Positions 36,419 to 46,091 of a stretch of 64,000 bases of DNA are shown in pieces. Position 1 is the first letter of the stretch, and every line of letters starts with the position of its first letter. Source of the stretch: Allofrancisella guangzhouensis (GTDB lineage: Bacteria > Pseudomonadota > Gammaproteobacteria > Francisellales > Francisellaceae). The stretch is from contig NZ_CP010427.1 in assembly GCF_000815225.1 (NCBI RefSeq), positions 372,001 through 436,000 of the forward strand, in the 5' to 3' direction. The notes under the pieces were generated by a model. That model saw only the letters and a program-made list of their open reading frames with translations. It did not search any database and was not told the DNA's origin. The translations under genes were made by a program, and so were the position numbers.

Positions 36419-38736
36419 AATTCTTCCCCAACATTAAAAGAGTCCTTTGAGCAAGTAAATAAATAAGCTTGTTTTTCTGGTAGGTTTATTTGGCCTTGGT
36501 TCTTATAGCCTATTTTAGGTGCTATTTTCTGAAATGGTATAACTCTAACATCAGGTTCAAAAACCACCTTATCAGCGCCTAATTCAGAAAAGCAATATTT
36601 ACTAAGAGCTTCAACAAGTAGCTTTGAATATCCTCTGCCAATAGCATCTTCAGGACCTATTAAAAGATGCCAACCATAGTCATTATCATTAGCAGGAAAA
36701 TACCCAGCAATACGATCTTTTTTAGCATTGTAAATTTCTGCATATGCAATCTCTCTACCATCTATTGACAAGATAAATAGATTTTGATTAGCGTTTGATA
36801 ACATGTTACAAAAATGTTTCTTTAGGTGTTCTTTAGGCTTATTAAGGTTCCAAAATTTTGCTACATGGGGCTTGTTCATCCATTTATGAATAGTGTCTAA
36901 GTCTTTCTCAAGGCAAAAATGTCTAAATGATATTTTGTTGTGCTGGAACTCTTGAGTATTTATTTCTTTAAAACGTTTACCCAGGTAAAGAGGATTTTCA
37001 AGTTGACCTGTCGAAATAACTTTAGGTCTAGAAGAATAATCACCATATCCAACCTCAAATATTCTTAATCTATTTAGGCAAAGTTTCTCAAAGCTTTTTT
37101 TATATAAATTAAAACGTTTAAAACGAGATTCTAAATCTGGGTTAATGGTTTGGTAGCGCTCAACACATTCATGTAGTTTTTGGTAGAAATATAATTCTGG
37201 AAAGTTAAGCTTGTCAGCAAGTATTGATGATATGTATCTGTAATGAACTACAAAGAGACCAGTATGAATAAATTGCAGTAAATAGTCATCATCTACTTGA
37301 GGGATAGCATCTTTTACTTCTTGTGGTAATGTAGCTAATTCTTCAACTGGATTTTTACATATATTAATATCGTCAACAAAATCTTTCATAGCCAGACCAA
37401 CAGGAAGATTATTTTCAATAATCAATATACTATTCTCGCCATGTGGTGAAAACACCATGCCATATTTATATAAAAAATGAAGCAAAGCAGGGACAGTATT
37501 TTCAAAAAACATCTCTAACCACTGATTTACATTAAGAGAAGACTCTTTTATCATTTCACATAGTACACTTTTACCATCAGAGTCAACGTGGGTTAAAGCT
37601 GCCATAGTTATAGCTTTTTCATTATTTTTAAGCCTAGAGTGAATGCTTTCTCGCCATATTGCTCCTAGTTGCTCAGTAAAGTAGTAAGGAGATTCTGATA
37701 TATCTGAGTAATAAGGATGCTTGCAGTATGCACTTGCCAACTCTCCTAATAAAATAAAGTTACACGTAGATAGAAAGTTATCTTCTTTGGCTATCGTTTT
37801 AACCCATTCTGTAAGCATCGGAGCATTGATGGTTTGGTTTTTAGGTAATCCTCTATAAACAGCTGTGTTTAGTAGACTAAGAGGAAGCTTGATACTGTAT
37901 TTTTCTGGGTGAGATATGTTTGAAAGAGTCCTTATAGATTGCATAGCTAAATGTTGATCTTTAGATTTGCCCATAAATATGATTTCACCATCAGCTATGT
38001 ATTTGGTAAATTGTTGTTTTAGGACATTTTCCCATTGCCACGGATGAACTGGTAGAATAAAGTAATCATCAGGATTTTTATTATTTGTCATAATGGTTTT
38101 ATTAAAACTTTCTAAAATATCGGGGTGTATCTCTTTTTGCGTTATTTTTGAATAGCTTAGATTTGAGATACTTGAGAAAGTTATTAGATCTTTATTTACC
38201 GCAATCCACGATAAATTTATTATTTTTTGCATCTCTGGAGCATAATTGGCATGATCAGAAGAATTAAAACCAATGCGACCTTTGTTAATAACAAACCAAG
38301 GATGTCCTGTCATATTACCTTCTATATAAGCATAAGGGAGCTTATAAATCTCACTAGCAGAGACCTTATCTTTTTGTAAGATAGCAATATCTGCATATAT
38401 AGTATTATTTAATTCTTTTATAAAATGAGCAGTTGTTATAGGATTGATTTTAGTTATAGGTAAAGTATCTATAATAAACCTTATAGCATCGTCGACAACT
38501 TCTGAATAGTCATTTTCGTGTCTTATGGTAGAGTCTTGGTGAACGATCAAATTACCATAAATTCTTTTAGTAGCTTTAAATTTATAATATATAGCTGATG
38601 TTATTTTTATGGTATAGACCTCTTGATTAGCATCGTTTTGAACTGGAGTAAAAACTCCTTCATAACTAAATTCAGAAATTATTTTTTCTAGAAGTCGTGT
38701 GCTTGCTAATTTATAGTAATTCATTTTAGTATTCAT
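36415..38736 (-). CDS. IucA/IucC siderophore synthetase fused to a GNAT acetyltransferase
   Basis: A 773-residue two-domain protein. Residues about 1-580 are an NRPS-independent siderophore synthetase: 'EGNMTGHPWFVINKGRIGFN' (family 'G.P.HP..K...G'), 'DYFILPVHPWQWENVL', 'SIRTLSNISHPEKYSIKLPLSL' and 'MVFSPHGENSILI' (the catalytic 'HGQN'-type motif). Residues about 605-765 are an AlcB/RhbD-type GNAT acetylase ('RHFCLEKDLDTIHKWMNKPHVAKFW', 'WHLLIGPEDAIGRGYSKLLVEAL'). In rhizobactin 1021 clusters these are separate genes (rhbF and rhbD). Predicted roles: acetylate N-hydroxy-diaminopropane and join it to citrate. Confidence 0.9.
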   Translation of the reverse strand: MNTKMNYYKLASTRLLEKIISEFSYEGVFTPVQNDANQEVYTIKITSAIYYKFKATKRIYGNLIVHQDSTIRHENDYSEVVDDAIRFIIDTLPITKINPITTAHFIKELNNTIYADIAILQKDKVSASEIYKLPYAYIEGNMTGHPWFVINKGRIGFNSSDHANYAPEMQKIINLSWIAVNKDLITFSSISNLSYSKITQKEIHPDILESFNKTIMTNNKNPDDYFILPVHPWQWENVLKQQFTKYIADGEIIFMGKSKDQHLAMQSIRTLSNISHPEKYSIKLPLSLLNTAVYRGLPKNQTINAPMLTEWVKTIAKEDNFLSTCNFILLGELASAYCKHPYYSDISESPYYFTEQLGAIWRESIHSRLKNNEKAITMAALTHVDSDGKSVLCEMIKESSLNVNQWLEMFFENTVPALLHFLYKYGMVFSPHGENSILIIENNLPVGLAMKDFVDDINICKNPVEELATLPQEVKDAIPQVDDDYLLQFIHTGLFVVHYRYISSILADKLNFPELYFYQKLHECVERYQTINPDLESRFKRFNLYKKSFEKLCLNRLRIFEVGYGDYSSRPKVISTGQLENPLYLGKRFKEINTQEFQHNKISFRHFCLEKDLDTIHKWMNKPHVAKFWNLNKPKEHLKKHFCNMLSNANQNLFILSIDGREIAYAEIYNAKKDRIAGYFPANDNDYGWHLLIGPEDAIGRGYSKLLVEALSKYCFSELGADKVVFEPDVRVIPFQKIAPKIGYKNQGQINLPEKQAYLFTCSKDSFNVGEEL

Positions 38737-38763
38737 AGTAATTATCTCCTAATTTTTGCATGT

Positions 38764-40080
38764 TTATGCAGCTTTGATACTGGATTTTTGAGTTAAATAT
38801 TTCTTTGGTACTCCAAATGTAGAAAAGATATTTTGCGATGAAAGTTTATAAGTCTCTTTTTGCAGTAATTTATTTGCTATTACAGCATTTCTATATGCTC
38901 CTAAGCCTAAATCGGGAGTTCCTACACCATGAGTGTGCATTTCAGCATTTTGCACGAAAATATTTAGATTAGTGTCTTGAGTTACTAACTTATAATCTCT
39001 AGTTATATTTAGATTACCATTTTCGTCTTTGGTAATAAATTTTTCTATATTTGCAAGTGAGTGAGTAATATCTGATTTATAGCCAGTTGCTGCAATAACT
39101 CTGTCTGTCTTAATTAAGAAATCTTCATTTTGTTGATTATGATAAAAAAAGCAGTTAAGTTTATCAGTATTACAATCTATATTATGTAACTCACTATTTG
39201 AAATAAGTTCCGCTTTATTTTTATTTTGAACTGTTTCTTGATAAAGAACCTCATAAATATTAGATATGGTTTCTACGCTAATTCCTTTATAGAGTAAATC
39301 TTGTTCCATTAAAAGCTTAGGTTTCTTAGTTTGCGGAAGATTATAAAAATAATCAATATACTCAGGTGAGAAGTGCTCTAAACCAAGTTTGGAGTATTCC
39401 ATAGGGAAAAATCCTTTACTTCTTGTTACCCAGCTAATTTGAGTAGAGTCATTTTTTGATTTCATTAAATCTAAGAATATCTCCCCCGCACTTTGCCCAG
39501 AACCTATTAACGTTATATGTTGATCTTTTAATGCTTGGGCTTTTATATCGAGATACTCGCCGCTATGGTGTACATTTTTTGTGTTAGAAAAGTAAGATGG
39601 AAGTTGGGGTTTTGTCCCTAGACCTAATACAATGTTTTTTGCTAGATATTGTTGCTCTTCACCATTACTGTTTTTAACAGTGACATTCCAAGTTTCATTA
39701 CCTGAGACTTTTGAGTGTTCTATATTTGTAACTTCATAACCAAATTTACATGATTGACAGTTCTCAGCCACCCACAAGCAATAATCATTATATTCCTGTC
39801 TTTGAATAAAGAAATTTTCTTTAAAGTAGAATTTATAAAGACGATTTTTTTGATGTAAATAATTTAGAAAGCTAAAATTACTAGTTGGGTCAACCATTGT
39901 CACTAAGTCTGCAAGAAATGGTACTTGTAATGTTGTCCAATCCATCATCAAACCTGGATGCCAGCTAAAGCTTTCTTTTTTCTCAAAGAAAATACTATTT
40001 ATAGGTTTATCATTTAATAAAGCAGATAGCCCTAAGTTAAATGGTCCTATACCTATTCCAATAACATCATATATTTTCAT
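38764..40080 (-). CDS. Diamine/amino acid N-hydroxylase (IucD/RhbE family)
   Basis: Flavin- and NADPH-dependent N-monooxygenase producing the hydroxylamine that becomes a hydroxamate. The 438-residue protein starts 'MKIYDVIGIGIGPFNLGLSALL' (FAD GxGxxN motif), has 'HPGLMMDWTTLQVPFLADLVTM', the NADPH loop 'ITLIGSGQSAGEIFLDL' and 'DRVIAATGYKSD' (family 'ATGY' motif). The ATG at 40080, with AAGGAAA upstream, is preferred to a TTG 11 codons earlier; it overlaps the preceding synthetase gene by 14 bases. With the dat and ddc genes beside it, the probable substrate is 1,3-diaminopropane, not lysine. Confidence 0.9.
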   Translation of the reverse strand: MKIYDVIGIGIGPFNLGLSALLNDKPINSIFFEKKESFSWHPGLMMDWTTLQVPFLADLVTMVDPTSNFSFLNYLHQKNRLYKFYFKENFFIQRQEYNDYCLWVAENCQSCKFGYEVTNIEHSKVSGNETWNVTVKNSNGEEQQYLAKNIVLGLGTKPQLPSYFSNTKNVHHSGEYLDIKAQALKDQHITLIGSGQSAGEIFLDLMKSKNDSTQISWVTRSKGFFPMEYSKLGLEHFSPEYIDYFYNLPQTKKPKLLMEQDLLYKGISVETISNIYEVLYQETVQNKNKAELISNSELHNIDCNTDKLNCFFYHNQQNEDFLIKTDRVIAATGYKSDITHSLANIEKFITKDENGNLNITRDYKLVTQDTNLNIFVQNAEMHTHGVGTPDLGLGAYRNAVIANKLLQKETYKLSSQNIFSTFGVPKKYLTQKSSIKAA

Positions 40081-41785
40081 AAATTTCCTTAAATGGGTTT
40101 TTTGTATCAACATAGATTGATTGCCTTGTTAATGGAGCTTGTAATTCATCAAGACCATTTAGTCTGGTAAGAAGATTAGCTTTTAATGGTAATTGATCTA
40201 CACTTAGAAGTTTTTTTATAAACCTATCGCAAATTTGATATTTACTAGGAAAAATTTTAAAGAAATTGATAGTCATTTTTATTAGATCTAGTTCACTAAT
40301 AAAGCCAGTATTCGCTATTGCTTCTATAACAGAAATTAGTTGGTTAACTATAAAATAATAACAAAAATGATGATCTATGAAATCTTGTGACCCTTCACAG
40401 AGATCATGAATATCACCAAAATTAGCTTCAATTAAACCTTTATGGTCTTTTACGTAATAGTATCCTTGGCTATCTCGATAAAAACTTTCTACTGGTAAAC
40501 CATCTTCTAATTTGATTAGTAAATTCTGCTGATGAGCTTCTAAAGCAATTCCATACTTTGAATATAACCAAAGTATGGGAGCTATAGCTACACAAAGGTA
40601 TGTTTCAAACCAGTAAAGAGCTGCATCATGAGTGTTAGAATTATTATGAACACTAAAATATTGAATTAATGAACTGATACGAGTTCTTTCATTAAATGGG
40701 TTTGGTTCAGTCAAGCTAGCAATACACGCTATATCATCTTGCGGATTAAAGTTAGCGTTACGAATAATACATATACTAGGGTCAAAAATTTTGTTATTTA
40801 TCTTTATCGCTGAATAAGCTGGGTCTGTAATTAGGTTAAAGTAAGGAAACAGATTGTCTAAAATAGGCTTAAGGTGGTTTGTATAGAGCTTATGTACAGA
40901 TATGCTTCTTTTACATTCTTTAGCAAGATTTACTCTTACAGAGTTTGTGATAGCAATATTTAGTGAAAATTTCAGCATAATATTAACTTCTGGGGAGTAT
41001 ACGGTTCTTACAGATGTGGTTGGGTAAAACCAGGGTCCAGTAACACCTATATCAATAATTTTATTGGCTGATTTGTATTCTTGAATTTCGCTTTGTTTAG
41101 CTAAATAGTTAGCTTGCCATGGGTGAAGTATAAAAAGTTCATAATTTTCATTTGGTCTTTTAGGTAAACTATTTTCTGCTAAAAAATTCAAAATTAGTTC
41201 ATTCGTAGTTTTGTCAAGTAAAGATTGTGTTTCTAAAACGCTTTTATCAACATACATATAATAAAGTTGGAATTGTCCGTTTGTTTCGGGAGAGTATTTA
41301 ATAAATTCAGCATCTGAGAAACCTTCTCTGCTTTTGGGATCTGGTTGTAATTTATGACCTCTTAAAAGGTTTTGTTCATTTGTAATAAAAGAGTTTTTAT
41401 AGCCAAAAATATCATCTAGTTTGTATTTTCTAGTTTGTAATATCTTAGCTATGTTTATTGTTGAATTTGATATTCTATTTATAATTTCATTATTGTTAGT
41501 TTTATCAAGCTCTTTAGTAATTAAAAATACCGCATCAAGTGGCGTTAGCTCTGATTTTCCTTCATTTTTAATGATATAGCAAGGTAGCTGCCATGTCGGT
41601 GACCTTAAAATTGGAGATATTTTTACGTAAATCTCAAATCTAGATTTAATATTATCATTATTAAGTTCTATGCTAAACCAATAACCATCTTTAGAAGCAG
41701 CTTTGCGTAGCTTATAGTCATCATATTCTCGATAATAGCAGTTAAGAAAATTTTTAAGGGTTATTTCATTGGCATATTTAATCAT
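40067..41785 (-). CDS. IucA/IucC-family siderophore synthetase (RhbC-like)
   Basis: A 572-residue stand-alone synthetase. Motifs are 'NLLRGHKLQPDPKSREGFS' (G...HP..K...G), 'YELFILHPWQANYLAK', 'TTSVRTVYSPEVNIMLKFSLNIAITNS' and 'GIALEAHQQNLLIKL', the last being the conserved 'E.H.QN' active-site region of the family. It likely forms the first amide between citrate and an N-hydroxy-N-acetyl-diaminopropane arm, with the fused synthetase adding the second. It overlaps ddc by eight bases on its 5' side. Confidence 0.9.
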   Translation of the reverse strand: MIKYANEITLKNFLNCYYREYDDYKLRKAASKDGYWFSIELNNDNIKSRFEIYVKISPILRSPTWQLPCYIIKNEGKSELTPLDAVFLITKELDKTNNNEIINRISNSTINIAKILQTRKYKLDDIFGYKNSFITNEQNLLRGHKLQPDPKSREGFSDAEFIKYSPETNGQFQLYYMYVDKSVLETQSLLDKTTNELILNFLAENSLPKRPNENYELFILHPWQANYLAKQSEIQEYKSANKIIDIGVTGPWFYPTTSVRTVYSPEVNIMLKFSLNIAITNSVRVNLAKECKRSISVHKLYTNHLKPILDNLFPYFNLITDPAYSAIKINNKIFDPSICIIRNANFNPQDDIACIASLTEPNPFNERTRISSLIQYFSVHNNSNTHDAALYWFETYLCVAIAPILWLYSKYGIALEAHQQNLLIKLEDGLPVESFYRDSQGYYYVKDHKGLIEANFGDIHDLCEGSQDFIDHHFCYYFIVNQLISVIEAIANTGFISELDLIKMTINFFKIFPSKYQICDRFIKKLLSVDQLPLKANLLTRLNGLDELQAPLTRQSIYVDTKNPFKEIYENI

Positions 41786-43292
41786 CGTTATTTACTCCTA
41801 TTTGATTTTTAAATAAATTGCCATATAGCTTTATTTTGTTAAGACATTCAGTAACTAATTCTAATGTGATCATAGGATTGACAAGGGTAATCTTTAAGTA
41901 TGTATTCCTATTTACTTTTGTTTGCGCAATAGCAAAGTTCCCACTATGAAAGGTGGCTTTATGAATTTTGCTGTTAATTGTATTTAGTGTTTCTTGATTT
42001 GAATTTTCATCAAAATATCTAAAAACAATAGTATTAAGGCTATTGTTAAGATGTTGAGTTTCTTTGAAAGCTAATTGTAGATTTTTATCTTCGCTAACAG
42101 TTTTGATACTTTTAGTTGTTGTTTCAATAATATGGTTAATCCATTCTGAAAATAATTTTGTTCCACTACATTTTAAGGCGATAGAGAGTTTAAGAGCATC
42201 AAATCTTCTAGTAGTTTGGATCGATTTATCTACTAGATTTATAGTGTCAAAACCATCTTTATCTGGATTAAGGTAGTCAGCATGGTAGCTAAGAAGTTTT
42301 AATATTGACTTATCCTTGCAAAAGAAAGCTCCACAGCTAATAGGCTGAAAGAAGAGTTTGTGAAAATCAACGGTTACTGAATCAACTAATTCTAAACCAT
42401 CAAGTCGATATTTGTGCTTATCTGACAAGAGTAAAGCTCCTCCAACAGCAGCATCAGCATGAAGCCAGATATTATTATCGTTTGCAATTTCTGCTATCTC
42501 TTTAATATTATCAATACATCCAAAATCAGTATCTCCTACAGTAGTAACTATACATATTGGTATTAGGTTTTGGGCTTTTAGGGTACTTATTCTAATTGTC
42601 AAGTTTTGTGTATCTAGTTGTAAATTATCATCTGTATTTACAATCTCAATAGAGTTTTTACCTAAGCCTAAAAGGGCTAGTGACTTATGCACAGAGAAGT
42701 GTGTTTTTTCTGTACATAGAACGCGAAATCTGTTAGCAATATCTGGCAAACCTTTATCTGCTACTTTATGGTTGAGAGTACTTTTGCAGAAATGATCCCT
42801 AGCTAAAAGTAAACCCATTAAGTTCGATTGTGTTCCTCCACTAGTAAATACCCCATCAGATAAATTGTTATCATTGTAGATTAATAAACTTAACCAGTTA
42901 ATAATGTGTTGCTCTATATATGTGGCAATAGGGCTTTGATCCCAGGAATCCATAGATTGATTTAAAGCTGATATGAATGTTTCAGCAACTAGTGATGGTA
43001 CCATTACGGGGCAGTGTAGATGAGCCATCGACTTTGGAGAGTTTACGTTTAAAGAATGTTTAAAAATATCATTTAACTGCTCTTCAAGAACTATACTAAT
43101 ATCATTAGGGTATTCATCTATATCAAACTGGTTAGCTATCTTTTCTAAATCTTTTGCTGCTTTGGCACTAAAAATCTCATTATTCTTTAAATTATAGGAG
43201 ATTATTTTCAAAGCTTTTTGCATGCTATAGGTATATGTGTCGATACTTTGAATCGAGTTGTTTAAAAAATATTTATCAAGATCTAGGCTCAT
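41778..43292 (-). CDS. ddc: L-2,4-diaminobutyrate decarboxylase
   Basis: PLP enzyme of the group II decarboxylases, giving 1,3-diaminopropane from L-2,4-diaminobutyrate. The 504-residue protein has 'GVFTSGGTQSNLMGLL' (148-163), the cofactor-stacking His region 'TEKTHFSVHKS', 'WLHADAAVGGAL' (Asp280 binding the pyridine nitrogen) and 'DFHKLFFQPISC' with Lys312 as the Schiff-base residue. It resembles RhbB and Acinetobacter Ddc. It overlaps the aminotransferase gene by four bases, the conserved dat-ddc order. Confidence 0.92.
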   Translation of the reverse strand: MSLDLDKYFLNNSIQSIDTYTYSMQKALKIISYNLKNNEIFSAKAAKDLEKIANQFDIDEYPNDISIVLEEQLNDIFKHSLNVNSPKSMAHLHCPVMVPSLVAETFISALNQSMDSWDQSPIATYIEQHIINWLSLLIYNDNNLSDGVFTSGGTQSNLMGLLLARDHFCKSTLNHKVADKGLPDIANRFRVLCTEKTHFSVHKSLALLGLGKNSIEIVNTDDNLQLDTQNLTIRISTLKAQNLIPICIVTTVGDTDFGCIDNIKEIAEIANDNNIWLHADAAVGGALLLSDKHKYRLDGLELVDSVTVDFHKLFFQPISCGAFFCKDKSILKLLSYHADYLNPDKDGFDTINLVDKSIQTTRRFDALKLSIALKCSGTKLFSEWINHIIETTTKSIKTVSEDKNLQLAFKETQHLNNSLNTIVFRYFDENSNQETLNTINSKIHKATFHSGNFAIAQTKVNRNTYLKITLVNPMITLELVTECLNKIKLYGNLFKNQIGVNNDD

Positions 43293-44623
43293 ATATTTTC
43301 CTTAATCGAGCTTTCTAATATTTTAATTACTTGGTCAATTTGCTTTATTTCTATAGTAAGAGGAGGTAGGAATCTAAGAGTTGCTCCAAAGCGTCCTCCT
43401 AATTCGATAATAAGCCCCTTATCGAAACAGGTTTTTTTGATCTTTAAGGCTTTCTCTCCATCTGCAGGAAAACTTCCTATAATGTCTGGTTTAGATGTTG
43501 TATCTACAATTTCTACACCAATCATTAAGCCAGAACCTCGTACATCTCCGATGATGTTATATTTATTTTTTAATTCATTTAATTTATCAAGTAGGTATTT
43601 ACCAGTTTTCCTTACATGTTCTAGGAATTCAGGTTTGTTAACTCTCTTTAAAACAATGCTACCGGCAACCATCGCTAACACATTACCTCTGAATGTTCCT
43701 GTATGGGCTCCAGGGCCCCATGTGTCTAAGTATTTTTTGTAAAGGATTACAGATATTGGTAAGCCTCCTCCTAGAGCTTTTGATAAAACTATTACATCAG
43801 GCTCGATACCAGCTTTTTCAAAGGCATACAAGTAGCCTGTTCTACCTATACCACATTGAACTTCGTCAACAATTAGAGGAATATCTAGCTCTTTAGTAAT
43901 TTCTCTTATAGCTTTTAACCATTTAGATGGCGCAGGTATAGCTCCACCTTCGCCTTGTACTGGCTCTAAAATAATTGCAGCTGGTTTTTTTATGCCACTT
44001 TCTGGATCTTTCAATAAACGTGAAATCATTTGGATATTTACATCAATGCTTTGTTTACCTTTTAATCCAAAAGGGCAGCGATAAGCATATGGATAAGGTA
44101 AAAAATGCACATACGGAGTTAGACCGTTAATATGTTGTTTTGGGCCCAAGTTCCCCATTAAAGATAGTGTTCCTTGTGTCATACCATGATAAGCGCCATG
44201 AAAAGCTATTATGGTTTCTCTACCTGTTGCTGTTTTACATAGTTTAATAGCGGCTTCAACAGCATCAGCTCCACTAGGGCTACAAAACTGTACTTTCGTA
44301 TTTCCATGGTAAGATTTAGGCAGTGTATTTAGGAGATCATTCATAAAGGTGTGCTTTTCTTTAGTAAGTAAGTCTAATGTGTGTATTGGCACTTTTTTAC
44401 TTAAAGTTGAGGATAAGGCATCTGTAATTTCAGAATCATTATGCCCAAGAGCTATACTGCCAGCTCCAGCTAAGCAATCAATATATACTTTTCCTTCAAT
44501 GTCTGTTAGATAGATCCCTTGAGCTTTTTCTATCACTAAAGGATTTTTTCTTGGATAGCTTCTAGCGTTAGATTCCCAATTGTCTTGATCTTTTAACATA
44601 GCTTGTTGTATGGAGGTATTCAT
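43289..44623 (-). CDS. dat: Diaminobutyrate--2-oxoglutarate aminotransferase
   Basis: Class III PLP aminotransferase making L-2,4-diaminobutyrate from aspartate semialdehyde and glutamate. The 444-residue product (from the ATG at 44623) has 'CSPSGADAVEAAIKL', 'AFHGAYHGMTQGTLS', 'LIVDEVQCGIGRTG' and 'VLSKALGGGLPISVIL' with the Schiff-base Lys. The following ddc is the usual partner in diaminopropane synthesis. An upstream TTG (44641) is possible but less likely. The gene starts 21 bases past a Fur box, so it should be derepressed under iron limitation. Confidence 0.93.
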   Translation of the reverse strand: MNTSIQQAMLKDQDNWESNARSYPRKNPLVIEKAQGIYLTDIEGKVYIDCLAGAGSIALGHNDSEITDALSSTLSKKVPIHTLDLLTKEKHTFMNDLLNTLPKSYHGNTKVQFCSPSGADAVEAAIKLCKTATGRETIIAFHGAYHGMTQGTLSLMGNLGPKQHINGLTPYVHFLPYPYAYRCPFGLKGKQSIDVNIQMISRLLKDPESGIKKPAAIILEPVQGEGGAIPAPSKWLKAIREITKELDIPLIVDEVQCGIGRTGYLYAFEKAGIEPDVIVLSKALGGGLPISVILYKKYLDTWGPGAHTGTFRGNVLAMVAGSIVLKRVNKPEFLEHVRKTGKYLLDKLNELKNKYNIIGDVRGSGLMIGVEIVDTTSKPDIIGSFPADGEKALKIKKTCFDKGLIIELGGRFGATLRFLPPLTIEIKQIDQVIKILESSIKENI

Positions 44624-44643
44624 TATTTCTTTTTTATACAATT

Positions 44644-44662
44644 AATATTGATAATCATTATC
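44644..44662. promoter_or_regulatory. Fur box between dat and lysC
   Basis: The 19 bases match the Fur consensus GATAATGATAATCATTATC at 17 positions, including a perfect run GATAATCATTATC. It lies between two divergent genes and overlaps the -35 of the lysC-side promoter, so Fur could repress both directions. fur itself is about 1.4 kb away. Confidence 0.88.
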
Positions 44663-44676
44663 ATTTATATTATATT
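44648..44676 (+). promoter_or_regulatory. Promoter of lysC, overlapped by the Fur box
   Basis: TTGATA (44648-44653), a 17-base spacer, then TATATT (44671-44676), 40 bases ahead of the lysC ATG. The -35 lies inside the Fur box, a classic repression geometry. Confidence 0.65.
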
Positions 44677-44715
44677 CTAATGCAATACTTGATTAGTAAA
44701 TATTTTTAACTTTTT

Positions 44716-46038
44716 ATGACAAAACAATTTAGCGTAGCAAAATTTGGTGGAACTAGTGTGGGTAGTGTTTTAGCTATTCAAAAATGCATAGAAATAATTA
44801 ATAACAACAAAAATATAAAAATTATCGTTGTAAGTGCTCAAGCTGGGGTAACTAATCTACTTGAAAAACTTATAATCAGTAATGTAGATAGTTATAAAGA
44901 GTTTTTCATTGAGCTTCATCGAATTATAGATCCTATAGTTGAGTATGTAGGTAATAATGAAGGGTTAAATATAGATGTTTTATTCAAAGAACTGGAGGTT
45001 TTTTGTCAGAGATTATATCAACAAGGTTGCTCCTTAGACTTAAAACTGCACGCGCAAATATTATCTTTTGGTGAAAGGGTCTCTGCAGCTCTTTTTAATC
45101 AAGCTTTAAAAAAAAACGGCTTAAGATCTTCACATATTGATGCAAGGATAATTATAAAAACTGATAGTAATTATATTAGGGCAAAACCTTCACTAAAAGA
45201 TATTAGTGATCAAATTAATCTCTGTATACCAGAATCTGAAGAAGTGCTCGTTTTAGAAGGGTTTATTGGTTCTAATGAAATGAATGAGACAACAGTTTTA
45301 GGTAGAGGGGGTAGTGACTACTCTGCAGCACTTATAGCCGAGGCTGTTAAAGCTGATTTATTATATATTTGGACAGATGTTGTTGGAATCCATCAAGTAG
45401 ATCCAAGGCTAATACCTAAATCAAAAGTTATAAGAAAGATAAATTTTGATGAGGCTATTGAGTTAACAAATTTTGGGGCAAAAGTTCTCCATCCTGATAC
45501 ACTTTGGCCGGTGATGCGAAGTAGTACAAAAGTATTTGTGGGCTCGACTTTTTTTCCAGAAAGAGGAGGTACTTATATCGAGAATGGACCAAAAGATAAA
45601 AAAAGTATAGTCAGAGCTATTACTGAACGAAAAAGTCAATCTCTAATAAAGGTGAAATTTTCTAATAATGATGTTTCAAGTGTAGTTTATCGGGTATTTT
45701 TGGTTTTAAAGAGATACGGTGTCAGTCCAGATATAGTTAATCTAACAGAAACTTCCCTTTCTTTTGTTATTCCCCAAATTGGAGAGTCTATCGAGCAGTT
45801 AATAATTAAAGATTTAAATTTATTAGACGGAGTAATTATAGATATAGAGCGTAACCTTTCACTAACAGCTATTGTAGGCAACAATTTGGATAAGCTCCCA
45901 AAACTTCTAAATAAGGTCATAAAGGCTTCTAATGTTTCTAATATAAAGTTATCTGGTTATGGAGCTAATGGTAGTAGTTTATATTTATTAACAGATAGTA
46001 GGCGTGTTCTGGAAAGGGTGTATAAGGCGCTATTTTAG
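44716..46038 (+). CDS. lysC: Aspartate kinase, probably iron-regulated
   Basis: Phosphorylates aspartate on the way to aspartate semialdehyde, which feeds lysine, threonine and, here, diaminobutyrate. The 440-residue monofunctional enzyme has 'VAKFGGTSVGS' (kinase N-terminus), 'LSFGERVSAAL', 'TVLGRGGSDYSAALIA' and 'WTDVVGIHQVDPR' , then two ACT-like domains from about residue 310. It resembles E. coli LysC. No SD is visible. It shares a Fur-box promoter region with dat, the aminotransferase that uses its downstream product, so I infer it is a dedicated supply enzyme for the siderophore. Confidence 0.9.
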   Translation: MTKQFSVAKFGGTSVGSVLAIQKCIEIINNNKNIKIIVVSAQAGVTNLLEKLIISNVDSYKEFFIELHRIIDPIVEYVGNNEGLNIDVLFKELEVFCQRLYQQGCSLDLKLHAQILSFGERVSAALFNQALKKNGLRSSHIDARIIIKTDSNYIRAKPSLKDISDQINLCIPESEEVLVLEGFIGSNEMNETTVLGRGGSDYSAALIAEAVKADLLYIWTDVVGIHQVDPRLIPKSKVIRKINFDEAIELTNFGAKVLHPDTLWPVMRSSTKVFVGSTFFPERGGTYIENGPKDKKSIVRAITERKSQSLIKVKFSNNDVSSVVYRVFLVLKRYGVSPDIVNLTETSLSFVIPQIGESIEQLIIKDLNLLDGVIIDIERNLSLTAIVGNNLDKLPKLLNKVIKASNVSNIKLSGYGANGSSLYLLTDSRRVLERVYKALF

Positions 46039-46091
46039 AGATTTAAGCTAAATTGTTAGAATATTTATGTACTCCAAAGCTTTGCTGAAAA

